Assembly: GCF_024346315.1 (NCBI RefSeq)
Contig: NZ_JAGQCS010000007.1
Span: 94,539 to 158,538 of the forward strand
Direction: 5' to 3'
Length of the DNA: 64,000 bases
Source of the DNA: Cyanobium sp. ATX 6F1
GTDB lineage: Bacteria > Cyanobacteriota > Cyanobacteriia > PCC-6307 > Cyanobiaceae
The notes under the pieces are model-generated. The model was given only the letters and a program-made list of their open reading frames with translations. It was not told the origin of the DNA and did not search any database. Below are positions 60,134 to 64,000 of this stretch, in pieces. The position numbers and the translations under genes were made by a program. Numbering within the stretch: the stretch's first letter is position 1; each line of letters opens with the position of its first letter.

Positions 60134-60871
60134 ATGGAGCTTTCGAACACCAGCGCCCTCGTGACCGGTGCCAACCGCGGCATCGGACGTGCCTTCGTCG
60201 AGGCCCTGCTCGAGGGCGGCGTGCGCCGCATCTATGCGACAGCACGCTCCCTGGAGAGCCTGCAAGAGCTTGTGACCCTCGCCCCGGAGCGCATCCTGCC
60301 GCTTGCCCTGGATATCACTCAGATCGACCAGGTTCAGAAGGTCGCCGCCATCGCTGGAGACATCTCCGTATTGATCAACAACGCCGGGGTGCTCGGCTCA
60401 GGCGGTTTGTTCACCTCCTCCAGTGTCCAGACGGCCCACTGGGAAATGGAAACGAACTACTTCGGCACGTTGACGATGGTGAGGGCCTTCGCGCCGATCC
60501 TCAAGGCCAACGGCGGCGGCGCGATCGTCAACATGATGTCTGTGGTTGCGCTCGCCAATGCACCGCTGTTCAGCTCCTACAGCGCCTCCAAGGCCGCCCT
60601 CCATTCGTTGACCCAGGGCATCCGCGCTGAACTGGCCGCCCAGGGCACCCTTGTGGTCGGGGTCTACCCCGGGCCGGTGGATACGGCGATGGCCGAGGGT
60701 CTGCCCGTGGAGAAGGTCGCCCCGATCGATGTGGCCAAAGCCTCCCTGGAGGCGATCCTTACCGGTCAAGAGGTGGTGCTGCCTGATCCCGTTTCGCAGC
60801 AATCCTTCCAGGAGTTGCTGGCTCCGCTCAAAGCCCTGGAGCTGCAATTCGGTGGCTGGATGCCCGGTTGA
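60134..60871 (+). CDS. Short-chain dehydrogenase/reductase
   Basis: A 245-residue SDR: TGANRGIGRAF (NAD(P) binding), INNAGVLGSGG, and catalytic Ser-Tyr-Lys with YSASKAAL. Relatives include benzil reductase/retinol-dehydrogenase-like SDRs. ATG 60134 gives the family N-terminus; the frame is open further upstream but overlaps the regulator region. Likely regulated by the divergent LysR protein. Confidence 0.9.
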   Translation: MELSNTSALVTGANRGIGRAFVEALLEGGVRRIYATARSLESLQELVTLAPERILPLALDITQIDQVQKVAAIAGDISVLINNAGVLGSGGLFTSSSVQTAHWEMETNYFGTLTMVRAFAPILKANGGGAIVNMMSVVALANAPLFSSYSASKAALHSLTQGIRAELAAQGTLVVGVYPGPVDTAMAEGLPVEKVAPIDVAKASLEAILTGQEVVLPDPVSQQSFQELLAPLKALELQFGGWMPG

Positions 60872-60943
60872 GCGCCTGGGCCTCTGGCCAGGGATTCTGC
60901 CGACACATCCAGCGGGGGTCGTGAAATCCCATCAGCTGTTCCT

Positions 60944-61582
60944 TCAACGGTCGGGTTGGTGCGGCGAAGGTTCGCGAACGGGATGCTGAGCCTGGAGCCG
61001 CTCGTGCTCAAGGACCGCGATGCGCTCCCGCAAAGGCCGTTCCCGCGCCTCCAGCTCCGCCGCCGTGTAACGGGGGGTGATGAATTGCGGGCAGTTCCAG
61101 TCGAAGGCCTCCACCTGGATGCGGAAGAGGCGCTCAGGTTCACCGGCCTCGGGCTCATCCAGCCACAGCCGTTGCCGCAGAGCTGGATCGCCTTCGAGTG
61201 AAACGACCGCGGCCTCGCCGTCAATCTTCAGTCTCCGCCTGGCGCCGTAATCCATCAGGAACAGGGCCACCCGCGGATCGCGCCGGAGGTGTCCCGTGGT
61301 GAGCAGCTGCCGGTTGCCGCCGTAATCGGCGAAACCAAGGGTGTGGTCATCCAGCACCTTCAGAAAGCCCACCGGGCCACCGCGGTGCTGGAGGTAGGGC
61401 GCGCCCGTCTCGGTGAGGCTGGCCAGGTAGAAGCTGTCGCGAGCTTGGATGAAGGCGGTTTCCTTCGCTCCGAGCCGATCGGACTCGGGGGCCGGTGGTA
61501 CCGCCTGGCTCTGCCCGTAGGCCTGGCGCTGGGCCTCCCCTACGGCGGGGGTGAGATGGCGATGCAGGTAGTGCTGGGTCAT
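60944..61582 (-). CDS. Pyridoxamine 5'-phosphate oxidase-like FMN-binding protein
   Basis: A 212-residue PPOX/flavin-reductase-like barrel protein: TAFIQARDSFYLASLTETGAPYLQHRGG and VALFLMDYGARRRLKIDGEA are the split-barrel strands, with FDWNCPQFITPRY near residue 160. Often linked to detoxification or to general stress. It is 15 bases upstream of the GST gene on the same strand and may be read with it or precede it. Confidence 0.85.
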   Translation of the reverse strand: MTQHYLHRHLTPAVGEAQRQAYGQSQAVPPAPESDRLGAKETAFIQARDSFYLASLTETGAPYLQHRGGPVGFLKVLDDHTLGFADYGGNRQLLTTGHLRRDPRVALFLMDYGARRRLKIDGEAAVVSLEGDPALRQRLWLDEPEAGEPERLFRIQVEAFDWNCPQFITPRYTAAELEARERPLRERIAVLEHERLQAQHPVREPSPHQPDR

Positions 61583-61597
61583 CGGTGGATGCTCCGC

Positions 61598-62203
61598 TTA
61601 GGCCTTCAGGCCCGCCATCGGTTTGTAGCCCGGCAGCGCTTGAATCCGTCCGATCCAGGCACGAACGTTGGGATAGGGAGCCAGATCGATACCCCCATCC
61701 CCAGCTAAGGCCACGTAGGGGAAAACGGCGATGTCGGCGATGGTGGGGCGATCCAGCTCCAGCCAGAGTCGATCGCTCAGGTGGCGCTCCAGCTGGTCGA
61801 GGATGAAGGCGGCCTTCTCCAAGGCGCGCTCGATCGGAAGGCTTGTGACCCCGAAGAGGTGGTGCAGACGGGCGCTCTCGGGGCCCTGCCTGACCTCCCC
61901 GGCGGCCGTGGAAAGCCAGCGCACCACCCTGGCCTGCGCAAGGGGCTCACTGGGGAGCCATTGGCCGTCGCCCTGGAGGGCCGCCAGGTAGTAGAGGATC
62001 GCCTGGGCATCGGAAAGGATGGTGTCGTCCGTTTCCAGAACGGGCACCTGGCCGAAGGGGTTGAGCGTCAGAAAGGGCTCCGACTTGTGCTCGCCCTGCA
62101 TCAGATCGACGCGCACCCATTCGTAGGGAACCCCGAGAAGTTCGAGCAGCAGGCGCACCTTGTAGCTGTTGCCGGAGAGTTCGTGGCCGTAGAGACGAAG
62201 CAT
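61598..62203 (-). CDS. Glutathione S-transferase
   Basis: A 201-residue GST: N-terminal thioredoxin fold MLRLYGHELSGNSYKVRLLLELLG with the catalytic Ser region, NPFGQVPVLETDDTILSDAQAI (cis-Pro loop), and the all-helical C-terminal domain ending PNVRAWIGRIQALPG. It conjugates glutathione to electrophiles. Divergent from a TetR regulator with two palindromic operators between the starts, so repression and induction by electrophiles is plausible. Confidence 0.92.
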   Translation of the reverse strand: MLRLYGHELSGNSYKVRLLLELLGVPYEWVRVDLMQGEHKSEPFLTLNPFGQVPVLETDDTILSDAQAILYYLAALQGDGQWLPSEPLAQARVVRWLSTAAGEVRQGPESARLHHLFGVTSLPIERALEKAAFILDQLERHLSDRLWLELDRPTIADIAVFPYVALAGDGGIDLAPYPNVRAWIGRIQALPGYKPMAGLKA

Positions 62204-62287
62204 GGCAGTGAGGCGCGAAGGGGGGCAATGGCTGAGGCGAAGCCCCTGAAAAGAACAGGGGGCCGACCGCACAGTCCGACAGGAATT

Positions 62288-62305
62288 AGACAGATCGGTC
62301 TGTCT
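62288..62305. promoter_or_regulatory. TetR-type operator, site 1
   Basis: AGACAGA-TCGG-TCTGTCT, a perfect 7-4-7 palindrome in the gap between GST and tetR. Confidence 0.7.
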
Positions 62306-62314
62306 CTTCATATG

Positions 62315-62333
62315 TAGCAGACCGTTCTGTCTA
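62315..62333. promoter_or_regulatory. TetR-type operator, site 2 (imperfect)
   Basis: TAGCAGACCGTTCTGTCTA: CAGA-CCGT-TCTG core (62318-62329) resembling site 1, centred about 27 bases from it. Confidence 0.55.
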
Positions 62334-62364
62334 CTGTCTAGGCTTTGTTCACGACAGGAGCGCC

Positions 62365-62955
62365 ATGACTGCCAGCGCCACCGCCAACCGGGCTTCCGCC
62401 AAGCGTGAGGCCCTGCTGAGCACGGCCCAGGAGCTCTTCTCGCGGCAGGGCTACAGGGCCGTGGGCATCGACACCCTGCTGGCCGAGGCCGGGGTGGCCA
62501 AAATGACGCTCTACAAGCAGTTCGGCTCAAAGGAGGAGCTGATCGCCGCCGTGCTGGAGCGCCTGGCCGGGGAGATCAGCGCGGCGCTCATCGCCCGGCT
62601 GGCGCACGCCGCGGGAGGGAGCCAAGGCCGGATCCTGGCGGTGTTCGACTGGCTGGCGGACTGGGTCCGCTCCCCCGATTTCCACGGTTGTCTGTTCATC
62701 AAGGCGGCCAGCGAGTACCCCGAGGCCACCGATCGCCCCCGCCAGGCCGCGGAGGCGTTCAAGGCAAGTTGCCGCGTGCTGTTGGAGGAGCAATGCCAGG
62801 AACTCGGGATCGCTGATCCCTCTCGCCTGGCCCGCCAGCTGCATCTCCTGCTCGAAGGCGCCCTTGTGCTGTCGTTCCTCGAGCGCGATCCCCGTGCGGC
62901 CCAGGCCGCACGGGAGGCGGCAGCGGTGCTGATCAACGCCGCGGCTCCCGGTTGA
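62365..62955 (+). CDS. TetR family transcriptional regulator
   Basis: A 196-residue TetR repressor: helix-turn-helix LLSTAQELFSRQGYRAVGIDTLLAEAGVAKMTLYKQFGSK is its outline (recognition part VAKMTLYKQF), C-terminal ligand-binding helices with FHGCLFIKAASEYP. It likely represses itself and the divergent GST gene from the two palindromes upstream. Confidence 0.93.
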   Translation: MTASATANRASAKREALLSTAQELFSRQGYRAVGIDTLLAEAGVAKMTLYKQFGSKEELIAAVLERLAGEISAALIARLAHAAGGSQGRILAVFDWLADWVRSPDFHGCLFIKAASEYPEATDRPRQAAEAFKASCRVLLEEQCQELGIADPSRLARQLHLLLEGALVLSFLERDPRAAQAAREAAAVLINAAAPG

Positions 62956-62978
62956 GAACCAACGCCCCGCCTTCGGTC

Positions 62979-63362
62979 TCAGCCCGCGCGCCGCTGGGTC
63001 TTGAGCAGCCGGCAGGCCAGCAGAAACCCGCCGCAGGCGACCAGTGAAACGGTGAGCACCTCTCCCCGCCCGGGGATCAGCAGCACGTAGCCCTTCCCCT
63101 TGGTGAGCGCCGCGAAGCTCGACACGCAGAACGGCATCAGGAACAGCCGCAGGGTCTGCCAGCGATCGGTCGGCGAAGCGACATCCCTGGAGACGCTGAG
63201 CATCAGGCCCACACCGATGATCACGCTGAGGCCCAGGGAGTTCAGCCACAGCAGGGGGTCGGGCTCGATCAGGGCGATGGCGCTGACCAGATACCAGATC
63301 AAATAGCACCAGAGCACCTGCTTGCCCGGGCGCAGCTTGGCGAAGTAGCGCAGCAGGGTCAA
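62979..63362 (-). CDS. Small polytopic membrane protein
   Basis: A 127-residue protein with TTG start and about four helices (VLWCYLIWYLVSAIALI, LSVIIGVGLMLSV, LFLMPFCVSSFAAL, VLTVSLVACGGFLLACRLL). No recognised family. It starts a few bases after moaA on the same strand, so probably in its transcript. Function unknown. Confidence 0.7.
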   Translation of the reverse strand: MTLLRYFAKLRPGKQVLWCYLIWYLVSAIALIEPDPLLWLNSLGLSVIIGVGLMLSVSRDVASPTDRWQTLRLFLMPFCVSSFAALTKGKGYVLLIPGRGEVLTVSLVACGGFLLACRLLKTQRRAG

Positions 63363-63368
63363 CGGCGC

Positions 63369-64000
63369 TTAACCCCCGAGGTAGGCCATCTCGGCCCGTG
63401 GGGCCGCGGCTTGGGCGCTGCTCGCGACAAGTTGTCGCTCCTGGCGCTCCTCGCTGTAGCGATCGGTGCGCGCCTCCCAAAGGCCCCCCAGGGCGCCTGC
63501 CAGGCCAGTGGAATCGAGGGCGGGCCGCAGCCAGGGTTTCAGATCGGTGCCGCTGGTGGCGAACAGGCAGCCGTAGGCGATCCCATCGGCGGTGACGCGC
63601 AGGCGGTTGCAGTCGCCGCAGAAGGGGGCGCTGATCGAGGCCACCACGGCAACGTGCAACCCGCCATCGCGGTAACGCCAGCGGCTGGCGGTGCCGTGGG
63701 CGCTGCGGCCAACGGGTTCCAGGGGCCAGCGCTCACCGAGGCGGGCCACCATCTCTGCGGCGCTGAGCACCTGATCGGCTGACCAGCCGTTGCGATGGCC
63801 CACATCCATGAACTCGATCAGGCGCAGCTCCAGCCCCCGCTCCCGGGCCAGTTCCGCCAGGGGCAGCAGCTTTTCGCCGTTGCCGCCGCGGGTGAGCACA
63901 GCGTTGAGCTTGAGCGCCCCGGTGGCTGGATCAAAACCGGCGGCGCGTGCGTGCTCGATGGCCGCGAGCACCTTCTCCAGCACCACCGCTCCGGCGGCGG
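63369..64000 (-). CDS. moaA: GTP 3',8-cyclase MoaA, C-terminal part (5' end outside window)
   Basis: The C-terminal 210 residues of MoaA, the radical SAM enzyme of the first Moco step. The second [4Fe-4S] cluster cysteines are present in APFCGDCNRLRVTADGIAYGC (C-x2-C-x13-C), and the chain ends MAYLGG with the conserved Gly-Gly. The N-terminal radical SAM half lies beyond the window edge. With moaB, moaC-moeA, moaD and moaE it completes the Moco set seen here. Confidence 0.95.
   Translation of the reverse strand, partial: AAGAVVLEKVLAAIEHARAAGFDPATGALKLNAVLTRGGNGEKLLPLAELARERGLELRLIEFMDVGHRNGWSADQVLSAAEMVARLGERWPLEPVGRSAHGTASRWRYRDGGLHVAVVASISAPFCGDCNRLRVTADGIAYGCLFATSGTDLKPWLRPALDSTGLAGALGGLWEARTDRYSEERQERQLVASSAQAAAPRAEMAYLGG

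Overview
The window reads as chromosome of a high-GC picocyanobacterium (Cyanobium / freshwater Synechococcus type). Reasons: the photosystem II lipoprotein PsbQ (CyanoQ), a Tic20-family protein, DUF1400, DUF3134 and DUF4079 proteins typical of cyanobacteria, a cyanobacterial sucrose-phosphate synthase-like glycosyltransferase, a group 2 sigma factor, and repeated copies of the HIP1 octamer GCGATCGC. Coding density is very high, many genes overlap by 1 to 58 bases, and GTG/TTG starts are common. I see no rRNA, tRNA, CRISPR array, insertion sequence or prophage.

Layout. 0-22 kb is mostly housekeeping: uvrA (5' edge cut), a DUF1400 hydrolase, sucrose-phosphate synthase-like enzyme, LCP cell-wall ligase, purT, mraY, argG, rpsF, tic20-like, aroE, dnaK with a strong terminator, an FAD oxidoreductase overlapping psbQ, purU, an O-antigen ligase-like membrane protein and a B12-binding radical SAM protein. 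22-32 kb holds acnB, DAHP synthase, a CIRCE-like HrcA operator before a small unknown gene, a phytol/dolichol kinase-like protein, a group 2 sigma factor, ppk and an MFS transporter.

32-43 kb is more accessory: a single-domain YbjQ protein, an operon of a three-repeat YbjQ membrane protein with an alpha/beta hydrolase and an O-methyltransferase, two c-di-GMP proteins with visibly lower G+C (an EAL protein and a GGDEF-EAL protein), a GNAT enzyme, a second hydrolase and a PsiE protein.

42.4-48.2 kb contains an EamA transporter / ECF sigma / RskA anti-sigma operon, divergent from a DM13 / DUF4079 / KirBac-like channel / DipZ-like operon that looks like a transmembrane redox module. 48.2-54 kb carries molybdenum cofactor genes (a MoaC-MoeA fusion, moaE, moaD, moaB) next to a TauE/SafE permease and an operon for secreted MsrA, a membrane cytochrome b and a lipoprotein-like sulfite-oxidase-fold molybdoenzyme, a plausible periplasmic methionine sulfoxide repair system. 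A second molybdoenzyme (YdeP-like) overlaps a GH63-type glucosidase. The right end has LysR/SDR and GST/TetR divergent pairs with visible operators, a flavin-binding PPOX protein, a small membrane protein and the 3' part of moaA. The Moco genes therefore bracket two molybdoenzymes, and DipZ could plausibly pass electrons to the periplasmic repair enzymes.
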